Origin: Bacteroidota bacterium
Lineage (GTDB): Bacteria; Bacteroidota; Ignavibacteria; Kapaibacteriales; NICIL-2
NCBI GenBank assembly: GCA_019695345.1
Contig: JAIBAE010000007.1
Location: 1-64,000 of the forward strand
Reading direction: 5' to 3'
DNA length: 64,000 bases
Part shown: positions 19,901 through 27,687 of the stretch, one piece after another
Position numbering within the stretch: the first letter of the stretch is position 1
How the letters are laid out: the number at the start of each line of letters is the position of its first letter
Position numbers and translations under genes: made by a program
The notes under the pieces: generated by a model
What the model saw: the letters and a program-made list of their open reading frames with translations, nothing else
Database searches by the model: none
Told to the model about the DNA's origin: nothing

Positions 19901-21111
19901 ACGGTGTAAATCATCCGCCGCATATTACATCTGCACCCAATGTACGTTGTATAGAAAATGGTCAGAACTTTACCGATACTTTATGGGTACATGATATAGA
20001 CTTGCGCCGTGATGAAACAGTATCCGGTCGTGTAATAAGTCCTTCTGGATTGACGCTAAATCCATCTACAATTGATGGATGGAAATCAAAAGATTCTACA
20101 CAAGTTTACCTATCAGGTACTCCATTTAACATTACACCGTATACAACTTCGGTTGACGTAAAGATTGAAGTAACAGACCGTGCTGGATTAAAAGACACAA
20201 TTGTATATAAAATTAATGTGTCCGAAAAAACAGAATGGACTGCACACATTCTAATTGCAAACAATCAAGGTGGATTTGAAACATTATCATTTGGTAATGG
20301 AAAAACTGCAACAACAGGAGATAATCCTAACTTAGGTGGAATTGGTAAATTAGATTCAAATTATTGTGAATACGAATTACCACCAATTCCTCCATTCGAT
20401 GTGTTTGATGCACGTTGGATTATTCCATCCAAAAACGGTATGTTAAGAAACTTCTTCCCATCATGTAATAATGGTGATAAGAAAATTGAAATCTACAAAG
20501 GACACTTCCAACCAGGTGGTGTTAATGGAAATACTTCAAACTATATTCCAATAACATTCAAATGGAAGAAGTCAGAAATTCCAGCGGCAAATGACGCTCA
20601 GAAAAACCCATGTGGTGCTTCATACTTCTTACAAGATGGTTTAGGTGGATCGTTGTTCAGTATTAATATGAATACTGGTGGTTATAAAGTAATTGGTGGT
20701 AGTCAGGGTAACTTTACAGTGACTGAAAATGGTGACGAGGTCACATTAACCATTAAAACGGACGCAGTTTCGACATTCAATATTTTATGGGATCAATCTA
20801 CAGATGTTACAGAACATCCAACAGGTGATGTAGTTGAGAATTCGTTACTACCAGTTACACCAAATCCATTTGATAACGAAACAAATATCAATTTTGAATT
20901 GGTAAATACATCGAAAGTAATGTTAGAAGTTTATGATAATCTTGGTAACAAGGTTGCAACATTAGCAAACGGTGTATATCCAGTTGGACGACACAATATT
21001 GTATGGGATGGACACTCATTAAACAATGATTATGTGCCATCAGGAACATACACAATTAAATTAACAACAGGTACTAACAGTACAGTTCAAAGAGTAGTGT
21101 TTGTACGCTAA
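13933..21111 (+). CDS. giant secreted beta-helix protein with Pmp-like repeats and T9SS sorting domain
   Basis: A 2392-residue surface protein. The signal peptide is at 1-24 (MHRWFRLSTLLALFVLATGV then SVAQ). A parallel beta-helix (about 370-1060) carries about eleven GGA[I/V]-type repeats (GGAVYMSG, GGAIYVTG, GGAIYVDE, GGALYALN) with FxNN-like partners, the pattern of chlamydial Pmp proteins. Two putative-Ig (He_PIG-like) modules lie at about 1936-1993 (PKWLKVNDVNGVLYGTP) and 2036-2096 (VYLSGTP). A T9SS type A domain occupies about 2302-2392 (PNPFDNET, YDNLGNKVATL, PSGTYTIKL). The likely role is adhesion or a surface layer. The ATG at 13933 follows GGAGG; an in-frame codon at 13774 would put about 53 charged residues before the signal. 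A/T-ending codons are strongly preferred here. Confidence 0.85.
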   Translation: MHRWFRLSTLLALFVLATGVSVAQLPVKDVAGRIAQNDVRIFVRDTLYRISGPYIVAGSLVIEPGTTVEFLPNGRLIDSVGGRIIADGRARANYSGTNYTNVFRPTGALAYDYSDPAYFMSNAAVSVSSQIEPTIHSAKRDVTFNVVLDTLARKIENLPAPLAAPAVPGSVYPSWPIAINPDPLNPGANPTLPPNTYVPTFASPFVAATVMNGTSYYNTKFVVTYEQALLWIAARLSDPTSDPAIRTLQWRRVGRRDSCATAVNIGGVICGNRAVDRIRFVGKAINNFSREWGHMIVLPGARTAFFRDCDFENFRKDTTVDRVDIYQGTGGSASAPGTLNFNLVSSTQGSGGVLSILSSRTWMVNCNFKKNMARYHGGAVQFLQAPVAPTGQTQYPATLTTGTAANNQYLALPASYQPADLGNSVGTGPIIVNQYLFEQNTSNTSTLLPAPRINSDPNNMLYVRAHDNLYYPTLKEMDDQYRQLIDDGRLAVYLGRIRQLTFTENKVLNANIKQVVTSLGVIVTDDDSSAATIETNANRLFKNQAYGGAVYMSGRWGIDIGLGVNDFQGRDFVIFDGNKTQNHQPEQTSGVSTGGSKGGAIYVTGFTSLVTTGRYRSNMTETKFITNTYNSAALNQGGAVYMAATAGRLMLRGGQDVQVPMYMTSNKSDRGGAIYVDENFSSDPNRPSPHIGGNNVNNIQVRNLGYNIKLQNNTATYDGGAIFTKRNYLMYGAGGVVSNVILGYTSAHLLELSGNIAGYSGGAVATHMRSGVTEPERGYIRVVRAIFDNNRVGENIDTSAAAKNSVRGGGALYALNAELQTIQGVRFNNNLAQWGNGGAIALINPRPSFTTSGSATGNFQRVFATDLDVVTYGSNPAFVTGFQSVNDPFTFNPNSAYPPHVNMLTRFLDNRAVENSARMGSGATQAGNITLRHPGTGVTTGPDAGIGGTQLQENGTGLGGAVYILDEITAARAGRLDSIFFNRVRFQNQSAYSGAAVYSDNYDLKLVMLRSFVANNTATSNVGATQNGITGPMITLGTTTYNAASSDLAGAIIYGEAIGPVPQASYSTAGNSMYDNNARFLIRVPDAPNTKGVLAGTTGIGYGGVDTLRGNYWGRTEANVTTKVYRYDTSGNPADSVYQETFFWAGDGTQQLRFMRGGSGKDQGPFESPLRYNYTPIPVLNGANENTVNTASIPEKLLQQGRVYDSYDKGTDIKLLDYASRRMSPIEDFAVGIPTLLRKYSTVSDAKNPSYNKYIKRWTRNPFVAEVDPNINVLQTEFKGDHPIGYPLFLEAQADYSSLDVNISNNDVRSINETVFFVINTSTGDYIRVNMAQLDNTSEVFRARVDIVPDSTNGGQFQSGYQARRNAEGLANFGTDLASILAAIKRNAENEDLGTLQGRKYEASAAGSQLGGSGFSLSNRPTLPASNGGAETYFAGERYNAIPAKAGDNIAIVSRSALWREVGSNNDAFAGALMFRVGTSTPPPVWTGNKLSTALPLQQNGTPVPPIFRNRIFVSEDRVYPRDPSDPNNAGFPGRDTIFAITARDTNLFYNPNAILNPAGFTRLDYGWSVDAGSGLSHWLKADTIKADQTAPLNDWWQAKGYVRLKGQPSNPYIVPGGERVVVTARNFPPTYRTLDSMKAAGVADSVIAKYIYLYPMYFANQQYDGTNARWLQQDTVNYGWNYDTAYTFWIHVTDSLPRIVDIINPCPAPNNAIYANVTDKLRMKFDIQSDDELEDSTADAEGWDFKYGRTSYAFLSKNRNDVGQDTANDQITLVRPHWMRNANFRKYSDPTQADPFATDYTTKGQLYVQIDSAAAIQELSPIYRIHNALNTDTTMTIVVNDGHSGITTMNKRIIVNMMPTIMNTALAEAWEDQDYNSDLSKVEPDSMRRIIVSDPNFGQIMQKYELIYGDDSRKTAGIPRDACFPEAGNWDISNASTPKWLKVNDVNGVLYGTPRVGDAKVTDTTVKVTALVTDEGGLTHVKTLDLKINGVNHPPHITSAPNVRCIENGQNFTDTLWVHDIDLRRDETVSGRVISPSGLTLNPSTIDGWKSKDSTQVYLSGTPFNITPYTTSVDVKIEVTDRAGLKDTIVYKINVSEKTEWTAHILIANNQGGFETLSFGNGKTATTGDNPNLGGIGKLDSNYCEYELPPIPPFDVFDARWIIPSKNGMLRNFFPSCNNGDKKIEIYKGHFQPGGVNGNTSNYIPITFKWKKSEIPAANDAQKNPCGASYFLQDGLGGSLFSINMNTGGYKVIGGSQGNFTVTENGDEVTLTIKTDAVSTFNILWDQSTDVTEHPTGDVVENSLLPVTPNPFDNETNINFELVNTSKVMLEVYDNLGNKVATLANGVYPVGRHNIVWDGHSLNNDYVPSGTYTIKLTTGTNSTVQRVVFVR

Positions 21112-21120
21112 AAGTGCTGT

Positions 21121-21153
21121 CACTGAGGGGAGGTTTCACACCTCCCCTAAGTG
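21121..21153 (+). terminator. intercistronic hairpin without T tract
   Basis: CACTGAGGGGAGG (21121-21133) pairs with CCTCCCCTAAGTG (21141-21153) around a 7-base loop. No T run follows, so it may act as an attenuator, RNA-processing or stability element between the giant gene and the next T9SS gene rather than a strong terminator. Confidence 0.55.
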
Positions 21154-21207
21154 AACATGATTTTTGAAAGCAAAATTTATAAATTAAAAAGCAAAGGGTA
21201 TTTTGCC

Positions 21208-23115
21208 ATGAAAAAACGTGTATTATTATTAGCGGTGACAGCTCTATGTTTTGCGAGTATTAATTTATTCTCGCAGATCTATGTAGAGTTTCAACCAGCA
21301 ACAAAAATAGGGGGGCGTCCATACGTTCAACTACAAGCTGGATCACCTACAACTGTGTACACCGCCACAGATTTCAAAACGACTCCAAACGTTGATCCAG
21401 ATGATGGATTTGCAGTATCACAATTACCATTTACATTTGAATATAATGGTGTGAATTATAATTGGATTGCTGTTAACGTAAACGGATTCGTAATGATGTT
21501 AACAGATCAGAATGTACCATTAGGATTAGTGGGTATGCATATACCTACTCGTCTATTCGATGGTTCACAATTCCCAAGAAACGTAATCGCTCCATTTTGG
21601 GGAGATCACTATTTCAGAGTAGGTGGATTTTTAGAGCCAGGATATATGGCATCACAAGTTTTAACACGACCAGTGACAGTTAACGGGCGTGATGCATTTT
21701 GTGTTGAATGGAGAAACTTGAATATCAATGATAAGACAATGCCATCATCCGTTGGAAATTTCCAATTGTATTTGTACAAACAAGTAAATTTACCTGGAAA
21801 TAATCAAGGTGATATTGAATTTGCATACGGACAAATTGGTGGAAATACAAACACACCTTTAACTACTGTGATTACCCGTAATGCAGCAGTTGGTATGAAA
21901 GGAAATTCAAATCAAGGTGATTGGATTAATGGATTAGAGTTTTCAGGTGGGACTCAGGCAGCAAGAACATCAGTTCGATTAACAAACCAGTGGCAACCAT
22001 CAGGTGGTAGCGATACAGTTATTAGTTTTAGTGCAATTCCAAGATTACGTTTAGATGTTTGGGGTGATGGAGATGGAGATTTTTCACAGGCACCAGGAGC
22101 ACGTCATTATCAAAAACCGCAAAATCAATTTGTAACGGCTAATGACGCTTTAACAGTGTTGCGCTCAGTGGCTTCGAATATTCCATTAGATAGTTTGTAT
22201 AGAAGAATGGCATATAAGGCTGATGTCGATCATAACGGTCGTTTTTACTATTCTACACGTAACAGTGCAAATACTGCAGATGTTGCAAGATATCGTAGAG
22301 AAGTTACATTCCGTACTCCATCTAATGATCATACTTTAGATATGCCAAATGATAATTCATTGGATTATAGTGCAATCTATTTTCAAGTAAATGCATATGA
22401 TGCAGCTTTAATTATGCATTATTTAGGTGGTAGAGTTGTGCAGTTGCCTTGGACATTAGATTCTATTGTACCGTTTGGTAAAGTAGGAAATAATGTTAAA
22501 GCAAATGATATTAGAATATCAGATGTAACTAAATTGTCAGAAGGCATATATAAACTAACAGTAAATATGAATGGACAAACAAATAGTCCAATTAGTTCAG
22601 TATTTAATGTGAATGGTGAAATATTAAATGTAACTACACCATCCGAAATGCAAGTATTAGCAGTTGCATCAGATAATAAAGTAGCTATAGCTGGTAGTGT
22701 TAATGCTGATGAAACAATGCCGATTGCATATGTAACAGTAAAGATTAATGATAGAGTAGTTAAAATTGAGAATAATGAGTTTAATGGATTCAAAAAAGAT
22801 GATATTTCAATAGCTGTAAAAACAGTAACTGAATCGACAAATGAAATATTGTCTGAAGGAACACCAAATCCATTCTCAGGTAGCACATCATTCAAGGTAA
22901 ATATTGTTGAAAATGGCTTCTACACATTGAATATATATAATTCAATTGGTAAAATTGTTCGTACAATAGTTGAAGGTGAGCTTGTTAAAGGAGAATATAC
23001 ATTTGAATGGAATGGTAACGACAATGCTGGAAATAGTTTAGATCAAGGGATGTATATTTTTAGATTAGAAGGTACTGGCATCAATACAGCAAGAAAAGTT
23101 GTATTGGATAAATAA
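21208..23115 (+). CDS. secreted dockerin-like protein with T9SS sorting domain
   Basis: A 635-residue protein. The signal peptide is MKKRVLLLAVTALCFASINL then FSQ. The N-terminal beta domain (about 25-280) has a VNVNGFVMM core. Two calcium-loop/helix units follow, like the two F-hands of dockerin: DGDGDFSQ (about 287-294) with VTANDALTVLRSVA, and ADVDHNGRF (about 339-347) with VNAYDAALIMHYLGG. In each, the helix is separated from the loop by an insertion (about 15 and 47 residues). A beta domain comes next, then a T9SS type A domain at about 550-635 (PNPFSGST, IYNSIGKIVRTI). The ATG at 21208 fits the signal peptide; a GTG at 21151 lies inside the hairpin. It ends 17 bases into the next gene's frame, suggesting coupling. 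Confidence 0.75.
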   Translation: MKKRVLLLAVTALCFASINLFSQIYVEFQPATKIGGRPYVQLQAGSPTTVYTATDFKTTPNVDPDDGFAVSQLPFTFEYNGVNYNWIAVNVNGFVMMLTDQNVPLGLVGMHIPTRLFDGSQFPRNVIAPFWGDHYFRVGGFLEPGYMASQVLTRPVTVNGRDAFCVEWRNLNINDKTMPSSVGNFQLYLYKQVNLPGNNQGDIEFAYGQIGGNTNTPLTTVITRNAAVGMKGNSNQGDWINGLEFSGGTQAARTSVRLTNQWQPSGGSDTVISFSAIPRLRLDVWGDGDGDFSQAPGARHYQKPQNQFVTANDALTVLRSVASNIPLDSLYRRMAYKADVDHNGRFYYSTRNSANTADVARYRREVTFRTPSNDHTLDMPNDNSLDYSAIYFQVNAYDAALIMHYLGGRVVQLPWTLDSIVPFGKVGNNVKANDIRISDVTKLSEGIYKLTVNMNGQTNSPISSVFNVNGEILNVTTPSEMQVLAVASDNKVAIAGSVNADETMPIAYVTVKINDRVVKIENNEFNGFKKDDISIAVKTVTESTNEILSEGTPNPFSGSTSFKVNIVENGFYTLNIYNSIGKIVRTIVEGELVKGEYTFEWNGNDNAGNSLDQGMYIFRLEGTGINTARKVVLDK

Positions 23116-24259
23116 GATATTATTGATGTGTATCGTTGTAACAGGGATTTATATTCCTGTTACAACAGATGCATGGGCACAGAGAACACAAGAACTCGAT
23201 ATTAAAGTTGACACAATAATTGATTATTGTGGAGATAAGAATATCGTAGTGCTAATAAATGCAGGCGAGATTAGTGAAAATGACAAATTAAATCTGTATG
23301 AGTTTAGCATAGGTTTTGATAAAAGTAAGGTTAAGTTTATAGATGTTCTAAAATCTGGTACTTTGAGTGAAAATCTAGAATATGTTATTAGTGGCATTCA
23401 AGACACCGGAGTTGTAAGAGTATCAGGTTTCAATGTAACAAAATACATTAAAGGTAATAAACCAATAATTGGATTATTATTCAGATATGTAGGTGTGTGT
23501 AATCAAAAAGTATATTTTGATAATAGATTCACACCTGAGACAAATGAAAACGCTAAAATCAAGTTTGAATATAGTAAAATAGGTGAATCAAAACTGCAAA
23601 TTGTAGATAAACCTGAACGTTCTTTGAAAATAGAGTTCTCAAACGATACTATTAAAGTAGGACTGAGTGAACTGATAAAAAGTGTGCTAATTCCAAACGT
23701 ACCAATTGGTTCTTCAACAAAGTGGTTATCAATAAAATTAGGATTAGAAAATCAATTTGTTATTGATAGCGCTAAACTTAATGATACAAGTAAAGTATCA
23801 CTAAGTATTAAAAATGATATACTGCATTATGTTTCTAAAGTAGGCAATTTAGGTGGCTCAATACCAACTTCACTATATATGCGATGGATAAATAATACGG
23901 GTGAGCCAATTGGGATAACAGGCCAGATAATTAATTATGACACTTGTGCTTGTATATCAAAAGCAGTATCGGACACATTATATATAGCGAGGGAAGAATT
24001 GTCAAGTAACCGTGATAATTATTCCGAACCACCGAACCTTATTGAGGTTATACATAATAGTAACGTTTGGGAACTCAAGTCATCAGAAGATATGCTACGT
24101 GTATCAGTTTACAATGTGCTTGGAACATTGATAAGACAATTTGACGAACGTAGTTATAAAACACTGATAATTGACAAAAGAAACATTCCAAATGAGATAT
24201 CCTTCCTAAGGATTGAGTTTGTGAATGGAAAAACAACAACAATGAAATTGATCAAATAA
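23099..24259 (+). CDS. secreted cohesin-like protein with degenerate T9SS-type C-terminus
   Basis: A 386-residue protein. A signal-like N-terminus runs to DAWAQ (about 28). The region 30-170 has the cohesin pattern: FSIGFDKSKVKFIDVLKSG, then GVVRVSGFNV, then PIIGLLFRYVG, matching the 'F.v.yD...L.f......G' and 'g.v.v.g' strands of cohesin modules. The C-terminus (MLRVSVYNVLGTLIRQFDE to TTTMKLIK) looks like the last strands of a T9SS type A domain but lacks the PNP motif. Start is uncertain: TTG at 23099, overlapping the upstream gene by 17 bases, gives a charged signal start; ATG at 23126 is the alternative. It sits between two T9SS cargo genes in the same direction. Confidence 0.65.
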   Translation: MYWINKILLMCIVVTGIYIPVTTDAWAQRTQELDIKVDTIIDYCGDKNIVVLINAGEISENDKLNLYEFSIGFDKSKVKFIDVLKSGTLSENLEYVISGIQDTGVVRVSGFNVTKYIKGNKPIIGLLFRYVGVCNQKVYFDNRFTPETNENAKIKFEYSKIGESKLQIVDKPERSLKIEFSNDTIKVGLSELIKSVLIPNVPIGSSTKWLSIKLGLENQFVIDSAKLNDTSKVSLSIKNDILHYVSKVGNLGGSIPTSLYMRWINNTGEPIGITGQIINYDTCACISKAVSDTLYIAREELSSNRDNYSEPPNLIEVIHNSNVWELKSSEDMLRVSVYNVLGTLIRQFDERSYKTLIIDKRNIPNEISFLRIEFVNGKTTTMKLIK

Positions 24260-24296
24260 TAATTAAGTTATTTCTCATTAACTCTGAGGAGAGGTT

Positions 24297-27200
24297 ATGA
24301 ACAAAGGGTATATCTTACAGAGGGTACTGCGAAAAGCATTAGTATTTGCTATGCTGGCTGTTACTCTACTAGCTATTGATATGCAAGCCCAGATAATTCG
24401 TCCTGAAATCCCGCGTTTAAGTTTAACTGGAAACGAAGGTGGATACAATCAGGCGTTCTATCCGGATGGACGTATGTGGGTAACCGCATCAGGTGATCCA
24501 AGTTTATATAATAATAATGGTCCAAGATATATTCTTGTACCAGTGTTTATGAAAAACTGTTGGGCATCTAAGTCACCATATACTGCTGCACCTATCTATA
24601 GTTTTAATTTTAAATTACAATATGATAGCACTGCATTGAAACCAGTAGGTGTACTTACACGTGGACCATGGTTAGAAGGTTCGCATCCTAATGTGCGTTA
24701 TGTAAAAGGTGATAGCGCGTCATTAGCTGATGGATGGCAAATTACTTGGGACGAAGCTCGTGATACAACATATCAAGTTCAAAGTGGCTTGATTACAACA
24801 ACAAACCCGAATAAATATCGTGGTAAACGAGTTCGGATTGCTGCACAGTCACCACGTCCATTACCATTAACCGGTGATCCAAGAAACCAAGATTGTAATG
24901 GTTTTTCGTACATGCCATTATTGTATGTACGATTTGAAGTTGTAGGTCGTCCGGGTTTAGGAGTTAGTGACGTAACACCTATGATTATTACACCGGATTC
25001 AATTTATTATAATAAACTCAACGCAGCATTGGAATCTCCATTCCCAGGGGACATTAACTACCCAGCTCCTCCACCGTTGGACAAAGTGTTGGCAGGTATT
25101 GACTATGATCGACTTGGATTTGAACCTGCAGCTGTAAATAATATCCGTAAAGGTATGATTTACGTTCACGTACGTGAGGCTGGTCGTTTTGATTTCTTAC
25201 CAAAACCAACAGGAAATCCAAACGAAGTATCGGTAGTAAATGTTGATGACAAAGATACGTTGTTCCAACTTCGTCGAGTTGTTCCATTTGATCCAATTTT
25301 GCAGCAAAGTTTGGGTCAAGCACGCGCTGGTATACAGGTAACTTTAAAACCCGATGGTGTGCGCGCAACAAATGTTACAATCGAATCAGATGCTCCATGG
25401 TTGAAATTCCAAACCAAAGGAACTAAAAACCCAATTCCTGCTCCAACAAGATTTGGTAGAATTGCATACATTGACAAAGGAATCTTAGGACCACCAACAG
25501 GTTTAGGATATCCAGATGCACAAAACGCAAATTTACCTGCTGCAATTGACCCATTATTGAATTTAGATATTATTTGCGACCCAGCTGGTCTTACTGATGA
25601 TCCAGGCAATACACCAGCAGTTGATTATGCAGGTCGTTATGTGGGATATATTACATTCAAATCAGATGTTGCAGATATAGCACCAGTTCGTTTGAAGGTA
25701 GTGTTCTTATATATCCGCACACCGGATGAAGCATATGATGGCGTTCCTCCGGGTGATGATTGGGCTAAAGGTATGCAGATTATCGTGCGTAACTCAGCAC
25801 CAATACCACAATCATCTAAATTGATGTTTGGAACAGGTTACCGTGCAACACGTGCAGCTGATTCATTATTTGGTGAATTTGCGTATGATGTAGCAGCACC
25901 ATCTGGCTTCTATGCTCGTTGGTTTGCGATTGACTCAGCTGGTTTAGGACCAAATTATTTTGAATGGTCGAACGGTTTAGGTGACTTCACAGGCGTATTC
26001 TCTTCACGTGATGTTCGTGATATAACAGAAGAGAAAACATTAATTTATCGTTGTCGCTTTAATGCAGGTGGCTCGAACAATTACCCTGTAGTTATCACTT
26101 GGGATCCAAATCAATTCCCGGCAGGTGCACAGTTGTACTTACGTGATATTGACAATGGTAAACTCTTTGGTTTAGATATGAGAACAGCCACACAAAATCC
26201 AGATGGCACACGTTCATATACAATTCGTGATGAGAAGATTACTGCATTCGATATCGAATACACGCCAGCTCGTGCTACCCGTACATCGGATTTAGAAAAA
26301 GGTTGGAACTTTGTGTCATTACCTGTACGTCCATCAAATAACGACTATCGTCAGGTATATCCAAATGCTCAAGGTACAACACCTATCAAATTCTCGATGG
26401 ATATTTACCAAGCAGAAGAGCAATTACGCGTTGGTACAGGTTACTTTATCCGTTTCCCACGCAAAGAAACAATCACAATCTCTGGTATTTTAGTAACTCG
26501 TATTGACAAAGACTTATACCCAGTTCACGTTTATGGTGGATGGAATACAGTTGGTAGTTTGTCAGTTCCTGTAACAGTAGATAAAATGGATTTCCAAGCA
26601 CTAAACAATCAAACACCTGCTCCACAGCGATTAAGTGGTGTATTTACTTACTTAACCAATCAAGGTTATCGTGAAGTATCTCAAATCGACCCAGGTAAAG
26701 GTTACTTTGTAAAATTGAATGGTGAAGGATTCTATAAAATCCAGGCTGATGTTACAAAGTCATCTGAAGGTGTAACCAAAGGTGATGTATTAGCATCATG
26801 CGCAAGTGTAACAGTACGTGATAACAGCGAACGCGAAAATGTTTTATTCTTGACAGAAGGTCGTAACAATATTGATGTAAATCAATTTGAATTACCTCCA
26901 ACACCTCCTATGGATTGGTTTGATGCTCGTTTCTCAAACAACTCATATGTAGAATCAGGTGATAATGCTACTTTACGTTTCCAAGGTGTAACATATCCTG
27001 TTAGCTTAACATTTAACAATAACAAGGCAACATATACGGTTGTTGAACCATTAACAGGTAATGTTATTGGTCAAGTTAACAACGGTAATGGTAAAGTTGT
27101 TATCAATAACGAGCGTATTAGCAATGTTCGTATTCTTGTAAGCAATACAGAAGCTGGTAACTATGATATAACAGCATCACCAAACCCAACAGTTGGCGTT

Positions 27201-27416
27201 GCTCACGTTTCATTCACATTACCAGAAACACAAAACGTTACAGTTAAAGTATTCAACACAATGGGTCAGGAAATTGCAACATTAGTAAATGGTGTTGTAT
27301 CAAAAGGCTCAACAACAGTTGACTTTGATGGTAGCAATGTGGCTGAAGGTACGTACCTAGTTAAATTAGTAGCTGGTGATTTCGTTGCAGTTCGCAAAGT
27401 AAACATCGTTCGCTAA
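24297..27416 (+). CDS. secreted cohesin-like protein with T9SS sorting domain
   Basis: A 1039-residue protein. Signal peptide 1-32 ends IDMQAQ. Residues about 75-240 resemble a cohesin-type module (RYILVPVFMKN, YSFNFKLQYDSTALKPVGVL, ending PLLYVRFEVVG). Middle beta domains follow. A GWNFVSLPV module, common in Bacteroidota exported proteins, is at about 668-800, with a second GWNTVGSLSVPV. A T9SS type A domain occupies about 955-1039 (ASPNPTVGVAHVSF, VFNTMGQEIATL, AEGTYLVKL). The ATG at 24297 follows a strong GAGGAGAGG ribosome site. It is the last gene before an intrinsic terminator, so 21208-27416 probably forms one transcription unit, possibly with 13933. Confidence 0.78.
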   Translation: MNKGYILQRVLRKALVFAMLAVTLLAIDMQAQIIRPEIPRLSLTGNEGGYNQAFYPDGRMWVTASGDPSLYNNNGPRYILVPVFMKNCWASKSPYTAAPIYSFNFKLQYDSTALKPVGVLTRGPWLEGSHPNVRYVKGDSASLADGWQITWDEARDTTYQVQSGLITTTNPNKYRGKRVRIAAQSPRPLPLTGDPRNQDCNGFSYMPLLYVRFEVVGRPGLGVSDVTPMIITPDSIYYNKLNAALESPFPGDINYPAPPPLDKVLAGIDYDRLGFEPAAVNNIRKGMIYVHVREAGRFDFLPKPTGNPNEVSVVNVDDKDTLFQLRRVVPFDPILQQSLGQARAGIQVTLKPDGVRATNVTIESDAPWLKFQTKGTKNPIPAPTRFGRIAYIDKGILGPPTGLGYPDAQNANLPAAIDPLLNLDIICDPAGLTDDPGNTPAVDYAGRYVGYITFKSDVADIAPVRLKVVFLYIRTPDEAYDGVPPGDDWAKGMQIIVRNSAPIPQSSKLMFGTGYRATRAADSLFGEFAYDVAAPSGFYARWFAIDSAGLGPNYFEWSNGLGDFTGVFSSRDVRDITEEKTLIYRCRFNAGGSNNYPVVITWDPNQFPAGAQLYLRDIDNGKLFGLDMRTATQNPDGTRSYTIRDEKITAFDIEYTPARATRTSDLEKGWNFVSLPVRPSNNDYRQVYPNAQGTTPIKFSMDIYQAEEQLRVGTGYFIRFPRKETITISGILVTRIDKDLYPVHVYGGWNTVGSLSVPVTVDKMDFQALNNQTPAPQRLSGVFTYLTNQGYREVSQIDPGKGYFVKLNGEGFYKIQADVTKSSEGVTKGDVLASCASVTVRDNSERENVLFLTEGRNNIDVNQFELPPTPPMDWFDARFSNNSYVESGDNATLRFQGVTYPVSLTFNNNKATYTVVEPLTGNVIGQVNNGNGKVVINNERISNVRILVSNTEAGNYDITASPNPTVGVAHVSFTLPETQNVTVKVFNTMGQEIATLVNGVVSKGSTTVDFDGSNVAEGTYLVKLVAGDFVAVRKVNIVR

Positions 27417-27438
27417 TAGGTAAGTAATCAAGTTAAAG

Positions 27439-27471
27439 TGGGCAGCGGGTTTACCGTTGCCCATTTTTTTT
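27439..27471 (+). terminator. intrinsic terminator of the cohesin/dockerin-like cluster
   Basis: TGGGCAGCGG (27439-27448) pairs with CCGTTGCCCA (27454-27463), followed by TTTTTTTT. Confidence 0.85.
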
Positions 27472-27504
27472 ACTACTATGTGAATTGTTTGATTTATAGT
27501 TGTG

Positions 27505-27667
27505 TTGCTAACGCAAACTGCAAAATGGCGATAAGCAACAAACCAACCTACGCAATGCAGGACAAAATCCTGATTTACGAAATAGCCAAAATCGTGATAT
27601 GAGGATCAGTCCGGCAAATGGTGATTATGTAGTTGCAGTGGAAAGTTGCCGTTAGCGATAGCAAAAA
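27505..27667. repeat. R1 repeat, complete inverted pair
   Basis: Plus half: TTGCTAACGC, ACGCAATGCAGGACAAAATCC, ATCGTGATAT. Minus half: TTTTTGCTATCGC, TTTGCCGGACTGATCC, with the same ATCGTGAT-type centre. It lies beyond the terminator at 27439 and just before the small T9SS gene. Confidence 0.7.
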
Positions 27668-27687
27668 CAGTAAAATAAGGAGCTTAT

